In this document: positions 27,102-35,989 of the stretch, in pieces
Position numbering within the stretch: the first letter of the stretch is position 1
Layout of the letters: every line of letters begins with the position of its first letter
Source: JAVBLU01 sp031553225
Lineage (GTDB): Bacteria; Bacillota; Clostridia; Christensenellales; UBA1750
Assembly: GCA_031553225.1 (NCBI GenBank)
Contig: JAVBLU010000018.1
Location: 62,001-126,000, forward strand
Length of the DNA: 64,000 nucleotides
Reading direction: 5' to 3'
Made by a program: the position numbers and the translations under genes
Notes under the pieces: generated by a model
Told to the model about the DNA's origin: nothing
What the model saw: the letters and a program-made list of their open reading frames with translations, nothing else
Databases searched by the model: none

Positions 27102-28142
27102 ATGATGGACATACGGCTGGGCCTTGCGGGGTGCGGCAACTACGGCAGAATCCTCGCGCGCTTTGTGCGCGAGGTGCCGGGCCTTGCGCTGGTCGCCGCG
27201 GCGGATGTGCGTCCGCAGGCCATTGAGGAAGGCAGCGATCTGTTTGCGGGCTGCGCCGTGTACCAAAGCTTCCAGGCGATGCTACAGGCTGGAGGGCTGG
27301 ATGCCGTGGTGATCGCAACGCCCAACGACGCGCACGCCGAGCAGGCCGTTATGGCCATGCGCGCCGGCTTGAGCGTATATCTGGAGAAACCTGTGGCCTG
27401 TTGTATGCAGGATGCGCGGCGCGTGGCGCAGACGCAAAACCAAACCGGCGCCAAGCTGATGGTGGGTATGCAGCTGCGCTACGGCGCGGTGTTCCAAAGG
27501 GCCAAGCTGCTCCTTGAGCAGGATGCTATAGGCTGCGTGCGGCTTTTGTGGTACCGCGAGTTTCGCGCCCCATTTCTGCCGGGCGAAGGCGGCTGGCGTA
27601 TATCGCCCGAGCGCTCCGGCGGCAGCATCGTGGAAAAGTGCATGCATCACTTCGACCTGTTCAATTGGTATGCACAGGACGTGCCCGCAGCGGTGTATTG
27701 CTCGGCGAACGGCGATGACATCTACCGGGATACCGGCATGGCCGATAACGCATTGATCGCGGTGGATTACCGCGGCGGCGCGCGCGGCGGGCTGGGGCTT
27801 TCACTCATTTCCCGCGGATGCGACGCCGACATCGATTTCTTTGTTGTCGGCTCCAGGGGCGTCCTGTCCATCGGGCGCGACCGCGTCGTCGTCCGGCCCA
27901 ACCACGGCGATGGCGGCGAGCTGGTCTATCCGGTGGAGCAGCCCTTCGCGCACATGGGGCACGGCGGCACGGAGTTCAGCGCGCTTACGGCGTTTCAGCG
28001 CTATGTGTCGCTGGATGAGCCGCCTATGACCGGCATGCGCGAGGGCATGCTCGCCACGGCCATGGCCCTGGCGGCGCAGATCTCCGCTCAGCAGGGGCGC
28101 AGGGTTTCCGTATCGGAGATCCTTGGCCCGCAGGGGGAATGA
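27102..28142 (+). CDS. Gfo/Idh/MocA oxidoreductase (second of a tandem pair)
   Basis: A 346-residue paralog of the preceding protein. It shows IRLGLAGCGNYGRILARFV, LSVYLEKPVACCMQDARRV near residue 95 and GGSIVEKCMHHFDLFNWYA near residue 180. Long aligned pieces (KMMVGMQLRYSDV versus KLMVGMQLRYGAV, LFNWF versus LFNWY) show that the two arose by duplication. I chose ATG 27102, 13 bp after the previous stop, with a purine-rich AAGGGGGCG site upstream. A longer frame continues into the previous gene and was not used. Confidence 0.9.
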   Translation: MMDIRLGLAGCGNYGRILARFVREVPGLALVAAADVRPQAIEEGSDLFAGCAVYQSFQAMLQAGGLDAVVIATPNDAHAEQAVMAMRAGLSVYLEKPVACCMQDARRVAQTQNQTGAKLMVGMQLRYGAVFQRAKLLLEQDAIGCVRLLWYREFRAPFLPGEGGWRISPERSGGSIVEKCMHHFDLFNWYAQDVPAAVYCSANGDDIYRDTGMADNALIAVDYRGGARGGLGLSLISRGCDADIDFFVVGSRGVLSIGRDRVVVRPNHGDGGELVYPVEQPFAHMGHGGTEFSALTAFQRYVSLDEPPMTGMREGMLATAMALAAQISAQQGRRVSVSEILGPQGE

Positions 28143-28146
28143 CGGC

Positions 28147-28995
28147 ATGAAGACCTGCATGTTTACCGGCATGTTCCGCCGCAGAAGCTTTGAGGAAGCG
28201 ATTGAGATGGCGGCGAAAATCGGCTATCAGGCGGTGGAGCTGCGCATGGCGGCACCGCACTTTCCCCCGGACATTACCGACGCCGAACTTGCGGCGCGCG
28301 GGCGGCGCATCGCCGACCTGGGGCTGGAAGCTGCCAGCCTGTACACGTTCATCGGCGGCTTTTCCACCGCCTCGGACGAGGAGTGCGACGCTTCGGTGGC
28401 CAGGTTTGGCCGCATGCTGGAGGCGGCCCAGCTACTGGGCGCCGATATGGTGAAGATCGGAACGGGCGGGCCCAACGCATTTCTCGCCCGGGAATACCAT
28501 TTCGCCAAGAGCGCCCATTACCTTGGCCGCTGCGCCGAGATGGCCGCGCAGGCGTGCAAGCGCGTGCTGCTGGAGATACACAACGAGTCGCTCATCGAGG
28601 ATCTGGACCATGCGCTCAAGTTGCACGAAATGATCGGCTCCGCGCATCTGGGGTTCATCCACGACGCGGCGAACATGGCCATCACCGGCGAGGATTTCGG
28701 CGCGCAGTCGGTGGCGCGGCTGGGCGCGACGCTCTTTCATGTGCATGTGAAGGATGTGGCGCGGGTGAAGGACGCTTCGCTTCCCGATACCTTCGTCAAC
28801 CGCACCCGAAACGGCAGCGAGCTGTTCCGCCTTGTGCCGCTGGGCAGCGGGCAGGCGGATCACCGGCCCCTGTTCGCCGCGCTGAAGGCGGCCGGGTACG
28901 AAGGCTATGCGTCTACAGAAGCCAACCTGAGTGTGGACGACGAAGCCATGACCTGCCACGAATACGCCGAGATGCTGCGCCAGATGCGCGGCTGA
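28147..28995 (+). CDS. TIM-barrel sugar isomerase/epimerase (AP_endonuc_2 family)
   Basis: A 282-residue protein: MKTCMFTGMFRRRSFEEAIE at the N terminus, IGYQAVELRMAAPHF, MVKIGTGGPN near residue 105, VLLEIHNESLIEDLD (metal Glu), LGFIHDAANMAITGEDF (Asp), LFHVHVKDVAR (His-x-His-x-Lys-Asp, metal) and EGYASTEANLS (Glu) at the end. All metal positions of the family are present. It starts 4 bp after the second oxidoreductase, which suggests that it acts on the keto-sugar made by the oxidoreductases. Confidence 0.9.
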   Translation: MKTCMFTGMFRRRSFEEAIEMAAKIGYQAVELRMAAPHFPPDITDAELAARGRRIADLGLEAASLYTFIGGFSTASDEECDASVARFGRMLEAAQLLGADMVKIGTGGPNAFLAREYHFAKSAHYLGRCAEMAAQACKRVLLEIHNESLIEDLDHALKLHEMIGSAHLGFIHDAANMAITGEDFGAQSVARLGATLFHVHVKDVARVKDASLPDTFVNRTRNGSELFRLVPLGSGQADHRPLFAALKAAGYEGYASTEANLSVDDEAMTCHEYAEMLRQMRG

Positions 28996-29023
28996 GCGCG
29001 CCGCGGGCGAAGCGGGTGCAACT

Positions 29024-29075
29024 GCGCACAGGGAAAGAGCCGCCGCGCTGAAGCGGCGGCTCTTTCCCTGTGCGC
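29024..29075. terminator. Bidirectional terminator-like hairpin between convergent genes
   Basis: A perfect 23-bp stem (29024-29046 with 29053-29075) with a 6-base loop lies between the plus-strand locus B operon and the convergent minus-strand unit. The plus strand continues with AAAAA, so a minus-strand transcript meets a U-run before the stem, not after it. It probably ends or protects transcripts from both sides. Confidence 0.8.
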
Positions 29076-29098
29076 AAAAATCAGCGCCCGAGGTTACG

Positions 29099-30214
29099 TC
29101 AGCCCGTAATGAGAACCACGATCCCGCCGATCACATGGCCCGTCTCCGGGTCCTTCACAAGCAGGTGCATGGGCACGGCCTCGCCTGGCTTCAGGCCGAG
29201 GTTTGGCACGTCCATGGTCATGTTGTTGATGCCTTCCTGGAACCTGTGCGCCCATGCGCCGCCCTTCACAGGCCGCAGATGCGCAAAATCCGGCCGTTGT
29301 ACGGTGCGCGCGGCGACCGCCGCCACTTTCCTGACGGAAGGGGAGAGAGGAGCGGCGATGCGCCGGGTCGCCAGCGGCTGGCGGGCCGGCGCGACCTGTT
29401 TGGTCAGCGCGCGCATCACGTTGACGTCCACCTGACGGATTTTGAACAGGTCGATGTCCACCGCGGCGCGGGGCCTTCGGTACGCTTTCATGGCGGCCGT
29501 CAGCCGTGCGTCTTTTTCATCCGCGCGCGACAAAACCACGATGAGCTCCTTGCCTGCGTGCGCCCCGCCGATCGCCACGTTGAATGCCGCAGCGCTTCCC
29601 TGTGGCAGAATGTCCAGGTTCTGCTGAGCGATGTGCCGGTCGCCGCGCGTGTCAAAATGGGAAAAGCTGGACGGTCGGTCGTTCGTCACGATGCTGTACG
29701 CCCTGGCGAACATGCACCTGTGGCCAACCATGTCGGCGGCCGTCGTAAAAGGAAACTCGACCGTTGCGGAAGAATGCGCCGGTACGGACGTGACGGCGGC
29801 GCCCAGCAACATGGCGTCGTTTACCACCATGCTGATGGAGGGCGGGGTCAAAAAAGCGTCCACAGTGCAGGAGGAGCAGGCCATGTCGCCGCCGTTGCAT
29901 ACCGTCACCTGCACCGTGTAGTGCGTGTTAGGCAGCAGGGCATGGGTGGTGTCCACGGCCGCTCCGTTCAGGTACAGCTCAATGGCGGGGCTCAGGTAGC
30001 AGATGATGCCGCTCGGGACGGGGCGCTGCCCGCTATCGGCGTCGTAGGCTTTCATGTAAAGAAAGGTCGACGGATTATAGCCCGGCTGCTCCAGCCCTTC
30101 CACTGTGCGGCCCATGGCCTGGTTCATCTTGTCGGCGTTAAACCTCTGTACTTTTTCCGCGGCCTTTTTGCGTTGCTGCTGGATGTACTCCTTATTTATC
30201 ACGATTTTCATCAC
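29099..30214 (-). CDS. Unrecognised partner protein of the phospholipase-like gene
   Basis: A 371-residue protein that I do not recognise. The first 45 residues are basic and helical (EYIQQQRKKAAEKVQRFNAD). The middle (about 70-200) looks beta-rich and CARDB/Ig-like (LLPNTHYTVQVTVCNGGDMA, SSATVEFPFTTA, GHRCMFARAYS). A later part is basic and alanine-rich, and the C terminus (LKPGEAVPMHLLVKDPETGHV) again looks like a beta sandwich. There is no signal peptide or membrane segment. Its ATG overlaps the stop of the phospholipase-like gene by 4 bases, so the two proteins are made together and may form a complex. Confidence 0.6.
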   Translation of the reverse strand: MMKIVINKEYIQQQRKKAAEKVQRFNADKMNQAMGRTVEGLEQPGYNPSTFLYMKAYDADSGQRPVPSGIICYLSPAIELYLNGAAVDTTHALLPNTHYTVQVTVCNGGDMACSSCTVDAFLTPPSISMVVNDAMLLGAAVTSVPAHSSATVEFPFTTAADMVGHRCMFARAYSIVTNDRPSSFSHFDTRGDRHIAQQNLDILPQGSAAAFNVAIGGAHAGKELIVVLSRADEKDARLTAAMKAYRRPRAAVDIDLFKIRQVDVNVMRALTKQVAPARQPLATRRIAAPLSPSVRKVAAVAARTVQRPDFAHLRPVKGGAWAHRFQEGINNMTMDVPNLGLKPGEAVPMHLLVKDPETGHVIGGIVVLITG

Positions 30215-32187
30215 AGAGCACCTCCGTTTGGGTAGAGGATGTCGGTCTGGGCGTTGGGCACCTTCTCGTCCAGGTAGATGGGGACGTTGATCTTGTCGGG
30301 ATCATTGCTCGCGCTGTTGATTAGCGACGGATCGGCCACCTTCCGCCAGCTTTTAAAGCCATAGCCCCGGTCGGAGTCCAGGCAATAATCAGGGAACTCC
30401 ACCTTCTGGTCATATCTGCGGTACTCTTGGTACAGCCGCTGGCTGAAGGCGACGGCGTTCCCGAGACCGCCCACGCTCGCCAGCCTCGCCAGCCTATGGT
30501 AGTTGGCGTCGAGCGTGCCGGCGCCGGAAGAGCCTCCGCCAGGAGTGAGGTAGGCGGTCTCCGCGAAAGCTCTGTAGTTCTGGTAGTAGTCCTCGTTCAG
30601 GGCGTTGCCCGGGTCGTCTATGTACCAGCGGGCCGTTTTGCTCCGGTAGGAGTCTGGGAAACCCACGGTGGCGTCCTTCTCCAAAACAGCCGGTGTCGGG
30701 TACGGATAGACGAGATGGGCCTCGCGCTCCATGCCGACGGGAGCAAACTTCTTGGCCGGGTAAACACCCGCGTCCGGGAGAGAACTCGCGTTGTGCCGGA
30801 AACGGTCGTGCAGCCCCGAGTTTAGCATGTGTTGGGTGAGGGGGTTGTTCAGCTCGCTCACCTGCGGAAAAAACATGCCGTACGCGACCAGCCCTGCGCG
30901 CATGTTCATGTAGGCGTTGTACAGGGCCTCGTAGGAGAGGGATAGCAAGTAGCGAATCGGCGCGGCGCCAAGCGCCGTAATGGTGCCGAGCACAAAGTCC
31001 ACGGCCGCTAAGGCGAGCAGAAAAGGGGCGGCGAGGGCCGCGAGAATTCCTTTGAAGAAGCCGACGACGCCGCCCCCGCCGGACGCGCTCCCGGGGCTGG
31101 CGAACACATCGCCCGCATTGTCCAGGAACTTGTCAAGTGCGTCCGCTACCTCGGCGGTGACGGAGTAGGCCGCCGGCATGGGCAACCCCTCGTCGTTCGT
31201 GGTCATGGTAAACCACTTTAGCCACAGGCTGTAGGAGATGTCCAGATCGTCGCCCTTGATGTTGGCGCCGTACAGAGGCCCGTTGCCGCCATAGTACGTG
31301 TTTTGGATGCACTTGAGCAGGTATTTCTTCAGGTCGTCCGGCAGGTGGTACGCGTCGCCCCCGATCACGTAGCGCGCTGCGAGGTTGCTGTTGGTGAGTT
31401 CGCCGCCAATGTATTCGTTATACGCCCATACGTCCTGATGGTTTTCCACTACCTTATGCCGCTGGGCGTGCGTACGGTACGGTCCGCCGCAGATGGCGTT
31501 TACGAAGGGGTGTCCCACGGTGTCCGTCGCGTAGTGGGTCAGGTATCCAAGCGCGTATGCTCTTTCCGGGGAGCCTTCCGCGGAGTTGACGAGCAGCTCC
31601 TTTAGGAAGCGTCCGCTTCTGCGCAGATGCATGGTATCCATCCACCACCACCGATCAAACGAGTTTGTAAACCCGCTTGACCCCTGCTGCGGATGCGTCA
31701 GTAGGTCGAACACGTTCAGGTAGTCGGTCATGACTTCCTCAAGCTTCGCCTCGAGCATGGCCTTCAGCACGTTGATGTTGTCCTGTACGGCCGCGGTGAG
31801 CTCGCTGATCTGGGTGAGCAGCACCGAGCGCTTCTCGATGTCGTCCACGATGGCTTCCAGCTCGGCGATCAGCGCCCATACCTCGGGCGGGATCAGGCTT
31901 TTCAGCTTCTGCTTGAACTCCTCCATGAACTCGGCGATCTCCAGATAGGCCTTCGCCAGGGGCTTGACCGAACCGCCGTGGATCCAGTCCATCGAATTGA
32001 AGAACAGATAATCCGGGCCCTGCGCGCCCAGGTTGTAAAACGAGGAGAGTTTCCCGGAGGCGATGCTTTGAAGGAACTGCACCTCCCGGACGTTGGGAGG
32101 GCCTGCAGGATTGGCCGCATTTTTCAGCTGCTGCTCCAGAAATATGGCCGCGGTGATGTGATGGATGGCGGGCCCGGACATCGTCAT
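30211..32187 (-). CDS. Zinc-dependent phospholipase C-like protein
   Basis: A 658-residue protein. Residues resembling the metal ligands of bacterial zinc phospholipase C appear in order: H9/H10, D59 in NLGAQGPDYLFF, H70, then H218-D222-H226 in YLTHYATDTVGHPF, and H244/E248 in HKVVE. A helical, coiled-coil-like insertion (about 80-160) separates the first ligands from the core. Around 372-410 a Gly- and Ala-rich hydrophobic stretch may enter a membrane. No N-terminal signal peptide is seen, so export would need another route. It is twice the size of the classical enzymes (about 250-280 residues). It forms a coupled pair with the downstream gene. Confidence 0.75.
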   Translation of the reverse strand: MTMSGPAIHHITAAIFLEQQLKNAANPAGPPNVREVQFLQSIASGKLSSFYNLGAQGPDYLFFNSMDWIHGGSVKPLAKAYLEIAEFMEEFKQKLKSLIPPEVWALIAELEAIVDDIEKRSVLLTQISELTAAVQDNINVLKAMLEAKLEEVMTDYLNVFDLLTHPQQGSSGFTNSFDRWWWMDTMHLRRSGRFLKELLVNSAEGSPERAYALGYLTHYATDTVGHPFVNAICGGPYRTHAQRHKVVENHQDVWAYNEYIGGELTNSNLAARYVIGGDAYHLPDDLKKYLLKCIQNTYYGGNGPLYGANIKGDDLDISYSLWLKWFTMTTNDEGLPMPAAYSVTAEVADALDKFLDNAGDVFASPGSASGGGGVVGFFKGILAALAAPFLLALAAVDFVLGTITALGAAPIRYLLSLSYEALYNAYMNMRAGLVAYGMFFPQVSELNNPLTQHMLNSGLHDRFRHNASSLPDAGVYPAKKFAPVGMEREAHLVYPYPTPAVLEKDATVGFPDSYRSKTARWYIDDPGNALNEDYYQNYRAFAETAYLTPGGGSSGAGTLDANYHRLARLASVGGLGNAVAFSQRLYQEYRRYDQKVEFPDYCLDSDRGYGFKSWRKVADPSLINSASNDPDKINVPIYLDEKVPNAQTDILYPNGGAL

Positions 32188-32251
32188 ACCCCCTTAACGG
32201 TCGGTGGATTTTCGCAGACGCAGAACGCCATGTTCTATCTTTATCAAATTG

Positions 32252-32280
32252 ATGATGACAGAAAATTACGCCCCTGTCAA
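32252..32280 (-). promoter_or_regulatory. Promoter of the phospholipase-like gene pair
   Basis: Minus-strand TTGACA (32280-32275), a 17-base spacer, and CATCAT (32257-32252), a 4/6 match to the -10 consensus. It ends 65 bp before the ATG at 32187, which itself follows AAGGGGG. Confidence 0.45.
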
Positions 32281-33003
32281 GAAATATATGGAAGCGCCGT
32301 CTGGGCAATCCGTCACCCCTGCTCGCGCCGTAATCGGGCGGCTCCGCCGCGGGCATTTCATGACATCTGCATGGAACGGGAAAAATGCGGGGGCGGCGCA
32401 TCCCTGCGTTACCGGCCACGCGCTTATGGCGCCGCGTATGTCGGGCGCCTGGTGGGCGCAGCGCGCCCTACGCGGCACTTTCCTGCGCTCTTTGCGTAGG
32501 CGGACACCTCGCATGTAACGCATCTGGGATACTGAAAAGGCGCTGGGCACAACGGACGATACGGAAGATGATGAGCATACAAACCAACAAATTGCGTCAG
32601 GCACATAGTTGTAACCGGCGCCGTTCGTGCATAAGGAGCTACCGCCAACACCCGATGGTGAAAACGGATGATTACCCGAAAAAATACGCGTAGCGCATCG
32701 CCCTGACGGACCGGACAGACGACGGCCTGATCACTTGAATGGCACCGCAGTACAGGAGCGCCGCCACCGGATGGAAACGCCACGATGCGTTGGTATGCCG
32801 TATGGCTGAAGGATTTCCTTGCGTTCATCACATAGGTCCAGTACGCCCAAAGCGTGCCCGGCACCATATGGAAGAGAGGCGCAAACAGGGCCCTGTGGGC
32901 CGTTGTTTTCACCTTGCAGACTGCAGGTATGACTTTTACCGCTAAGCAGAAGGAGGAAAACGGATTGCCATAAATAGGGGAATATGAATATGCCGGCGGT
33001 TTG
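32281..33003. other. Gene-less stretch between the phospholipase unit and the kinase gene
   Basis: About 720 bases. Frames of 100-160 codons exist on both strands, but none has a convincing ribosome site or a recognisable motif. They do not join into one protein. I see no clear terminator after the kinase gene. It may be decayed coding DNA. Confidence 0.4.
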
Positions 33004-34353
33004 CTATTGTGCTTTGATCAGCTCGACATACACCGTGGATTCCTGGTTCTGGTATTGCGTCTGGTAGCTGCAGTTGCCGTACCGGCCAAGGATGTCGCGC
33101 ACAACTGCCGAGCCCGCGTCGCGCTGGCTTGACGCCGCCGCGGCATGCCCGTTTGCGCTCGCCGCGCTGTTGGTCACGATGATCAGCTTTGAATCGGCGG
33201 CCTTGGATTCCATGGTCATATACACTTTGCGCTGTTCCGACGCCGCCGCCGCGGCTATCGCCTTGTCCAGCAGGCAAGACAGAATACGGGTGAGGTCCAC
33301 GTTGTCGATGTATAACTCTTTCAAGCTGCAGCTGATGGTTACCAGCATCCGTACGCTCGATCGCTCCGCATAATCCATCTTGTCAAGCAACAGCATGATG
33401 ACCGGCGGGTTTTCCGGCATTTTTTGGGTTAGTTCCATAATGCTGCTGGCGTGAGAGGTAGCCGATATCAGCGAGGCGTGATAGGCTTCCAGCCGCTCAT
33501 ACTCCCTCAGCTCCAAATACCCGCTGTATGTGTGAAGGATATTGTTGAAGTCGTGTTTTATCCCGCGCAACTCCTCTATGCCCTTAAAGAGCGTGCTGAT
33601 GTGCACGTTGTAGTTGCTGGCGGCCCGTTTGTAGTAACGCGTGCTGTCCCAAAAAAGGCTTCCGACAGTGAACAGAAGAAGCGCCAATATGGCAATGACG
33701 TTGGCCGCGATTTGATCGGTCATCATCAGGGGTACAACGAAGCTGACCGCAAAAATGGAGGAGGCCTCGATGAAATACACAAGCATCTCTTTTTTTCTAT
33801 TAAAAAACATGTTCTCCGAGAATCTCAGGCCGACCTGGCTCTTCTTTAAAAAGTGCTGTACGGTGCTGCACAGCGAGAAGAAGATCAGCAGCGTGATCGC
33901 CTGCTGTAGCGCATCCAGCAAGTAGTTGTAACGGACGCCTTCCTGAACAAAGAACATGGCGTACAAGAGCATGCCCATCTTCACCTTCAACGTCCAAAAC
34001 ACAAACATATAGCTCATCAGCTTAACCGATCGCTCTGTGGAAAGCTTGAAGATCCATAAAGCGCTGAAATAGTAGATTATCGCCCCGACAGGGTTGGGGT
34101 TGACGGTTAAGAGATACACGGTGTAATTGAACGATATCATGCCGCCCAGCAAATAGATGACATAGACGACAACGGATTGCAGAAGCGTTCCCGTTACGAC
34201 GGCGAACAGAGCTTTCTGCTTGCGGCTGGTGGTAATGTTGTATGTCGCAAGCATGATGTTGGAGAGCATGTACATGGATGAAAAGGTTTCGGTGAAGGTG
34301 ATCACCACCAGAAGCAGCTGCATTTGTGCTGAATATGCGAATTCTGAATACAT
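33004..34353 (-). CDS. AgrC-like membrane histidine kinase with degenerate ATP-binding motifs
   Basis: A 449-residue protein. The N-terminal 220 residues form about six or seven membrane helices. The phosphoacceptor region ELRGIKHDFNNILHTYSGYL near residue 265 matches the H-box of the AgrC/GHKL group. The N-box reads LTRILSCLLDKAIAAAA, where the usual DNA(I) asparagine is replaced by Lys. The G-box region (NSAASANGHAAAASSQRDAG) lacks the GxGxGL pattern. ATP binding is therefore doubtful, and it may work as a pseudokinase or phosphatase. It begins 10 bp after the receiver gene with AGGGG as ribosome site, which points to a two-component pair. Confidence 0.8.
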   Translation of the reverse strand: MYSEFAYSAQMQLLLVVITFTETFSSMYMLSNIMLATYNITTSRKQKALFAVVTGTLLQSVVVYVIYLLGGMISFNYTVYLLTVNPNPVGAIIYYFSALWIFKLSTERSVKLMSYMFVFWTLKVKMGMLLYAMFFVQEGVRYNYLLDALQQAITLLIFFSLCSTVQHFLKKSQVGLRFSENMFFNRKKEMLVYFIEASSIFAVSFVVPLMMTDQIAANVIAILALLLFTVGSLFWDSTRYYKRAASNYNVHISTLFKGIEELRGIKHDFNNILHTYSGYLELREYERLEAYHASLISATSHASSIMELTQKMPENPPVIMLLLDKMDYAERSSVRMLVTISCSLKELYIDNVDLTRILSCLLDKAIAAAAASEQRKVYMTMESKAADSKLIIVTNSAASANGHAAAASSQRDAGSAVVRDILGRYGNCSYQTQYQNQESTVYVELIKAQ

Positions 34354-34363
34354 ACAATAACCC

Positions 34364-34774
34364 CTAGCCCAGAACCTCGGCGATCACATCCAACAAGCAT
34401 TTCAGCTCAAAGGGTTTACGCAAAAAATAACTGAACCCGTCTTTTTCCACGCGGTCGCCGGTGATGGTGCCGGACATGGCTACAATGGGAACGGTCATGG
34501 CGTTTTCTGTCCCGCTGTTGCGAAGCTGCTTTGTCATTTCGTATCCGTCCATGACGGGCATCTGCAGGTCCAAAAAAATTACGTCGTATCGCCGAGGATC
34601 CTCAAGATAGAGCTGCAAACCCACCTGCCCATTTTCGGCGATAACGCAGTCGATATTGTTCCTTTTGAAATAGATGGACATAACGTCTGCCGCAAAGTAG
34701 TTGTCCTCCACAATAAGGCATCTGCACTTCACGTCTTGGTCCTGGCTGCCATCCTCACCGCGCGGGTTGTTCAT
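34364..34774 (-). CDS. Stand-alone response-regulator receiver protein
   Basis: A 136-residue CheY-like protein with only a receiver domain. It shows CRCLIVEDNYFAADVM (acidic pocket), VIFLDLQMPVMDGYEM (phosphoacceptor Asp near residue 67), VPIVAMSGT (Thr/Ser switch) and FLRKPFELKCLL (conserved Lys). There is no output domain, so it must act by protein contact or phosphotransfer. It precedes the AgrC-like kinase gene by 10 bp. AgrC-type kinases normally pair with LytTR-domain regulators, so this pairing is unusual. Confidence 0.92.
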   Translation of the reverse strand: MNNPRGEDGSQDQDVKCRCLIVEDNYFAADVMSIYFKRNNIDCVIAENGQVGLQLYLEDPRRYDVIFLDLQMPVMDGYEMTKQLRNSGTENAMTVPIVAMSGTITGDRVEKDGFSYFLRKPFELKCLLDVIAEVLG

Positions 34775-34951
34775 CGGCGATCACATCCTATGTCGGAATC
34801 GGAACAACACGATAGCACAGCCGACGATTGTTTGCCATTATGGATATTTTTGTAATATGCGTTGCTAAGTATAGCACAGAATACGCAAAAAAACCACGCT
34901 TCGCGGCCGCCGGGCCTCTTACTTCGTTCGACAAAAGAAAGCGGCCCATGT

Positions 34952-35908
34952 TTAGCCCGACCGCAGCCGCGCGGCCGCCCAGGCTGCAATGCGTGATAAT
35001 TGCGCGTTGGCGCCGCCAATCAGGTTCTCCACCAGAGGCAGCAGCTCGCTGCGGCCGGTATTGGCCGCAGCCAACGCAGCCTGTCCCTTCAGAAGCTCGG
35101 GGTCGATGTAGCCTGATTGGATGTACCGGGCCAATCCGTCCAGATCGGGCGCCCGCAACAGCTCCTCCAGCCTGACGCATTCCAGCATGTCGTCCGGCGG
35201 ATTGTGTAGCGTCCTGCCTGCGTTGTGGGGGCAGGCGAGCTGGCAGGTGTCGCAGCCCCAGATGCGCTTGCCCATTTTTTCAAAATGGACTTCCGACATA
35301 TAGGCGGGAAAGTTCATGAGGTTGCGCAGACAGCCCAGCGTGTTCACGCCCTCCCCGAGCGTAATCGCCTCCACCGGGCAGGCGGCGACGCATTTGCCAC
35401 AGCGCTCGCACCCCGGCGACGCGTCGTGCTCGGGGCCGCGCGCGCCATCAGGGGGCGCCTCATGAACCAGCACGATGGCGATGGAGACGAAGCTGCCCCA
35501 CTGCGGGGTCAGCAAAGGGCCAAACAGCCCCCAATCGCCCAATCCCGCGCGAATGGCGGCGGCGCGTTCGGGAAGAAGGACGCCCCGCTTAACCTCGCAG
35601 CCCGCGGCCTCGGCGGCGTCCTCCCAGCGGCTCCTGCGCGCCTCATCCGAGGCGGAGCTCATGTAAAACCCGCCGATCTCGCCCTCCGGCCAGTTTTCAT
35701 AGGGCGGAGTGGAGGCCAGCGCCACCCAAAGGGTGATCTCCTGGGTCGGCCACCCGCTCGCCCTGGCCGGATCATGCTCAAAGGACATGTACCTGCCCGC
35801 CGGCGTGCTCTTCAGCCGGTTGATCCACACGTCAAACGGGTGCCCGGTAACGGCGCGGGCGTCAAGGTACCCAAGTTCCAGCGCGACTTTGCGCAAATCG
35901 GCAGCCAA
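34952..35908 (-). CDS. QueG-like 4Fe-4S protein with C-terminal HEAT-like repeats
   Basis: A 318-residue protein. Two ferredoxin-type clusters are visible: CERCGKCVAACPVEAI near residue 168, and CDTCQLACPHN with an upstream CLRNLMNF. An AGLGDWGLFGPLLTPQWGSF segment corresponds to the AGLGWIGKNTLLI region of epoxyqueuosine reductase, but the conserved GKN is lost. C-terminal helices resemble the HEAT domain. True QueG enzymes are longer (about 350-380). It may be a divergent cobalamin/iron-sulfur reductase with another substrate. A TTG start at 35908 is supported by GGAGGGGA 7-8 bases upstream. Confidence 0.8.
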   Translation of the reverse strand: MAADLRKVALELGYLDARAVTGHPFDVWINRLKSTPAGRYMSFEHDPARASGWPTQEITLWVALASTPPYENWPEGEIGGFYMSSASDEARRSRWEDAAEAAGCEVKRGVLLPERAAAIRAGLGDWGLFGPLLTPQWGSFVSIAIVLVHEAPPDGARGPEHDASPGCERCGKCVAACPVEAITLGEGVNTLGCLRNLMNFPAYMSEVHFEKMGKRIWGCDTCQLACPHNAGRTLHNPPDDMLECVRLEELLRAPDLDGLARYIQSGYIDPELLKGQAALAAANTGRSELLPLVENLIGGANAQLSRIAAWAAARLRSG

Positions 35909-35961
35909 ACGCGTCCCCTCCCTGGCATGCTCGTAATTTCAAGAATCTACCATATAAACTC

Positions 35962-35989
35962 ATTATAACGCCTGGCGGACAAATAACAA
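35962..35989 (-). promoter_or_regulatory. Promoter of the QueG-like gene
   Basis: Minus-strand TTGTTA (35989-35984), a 16-base spacer and TATAAT (35967-35962), 54 bp before the start. The remaining bases up to 36187 form the leader of the ABC exporter genes. I see no other element there. Confidence 0.6.
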
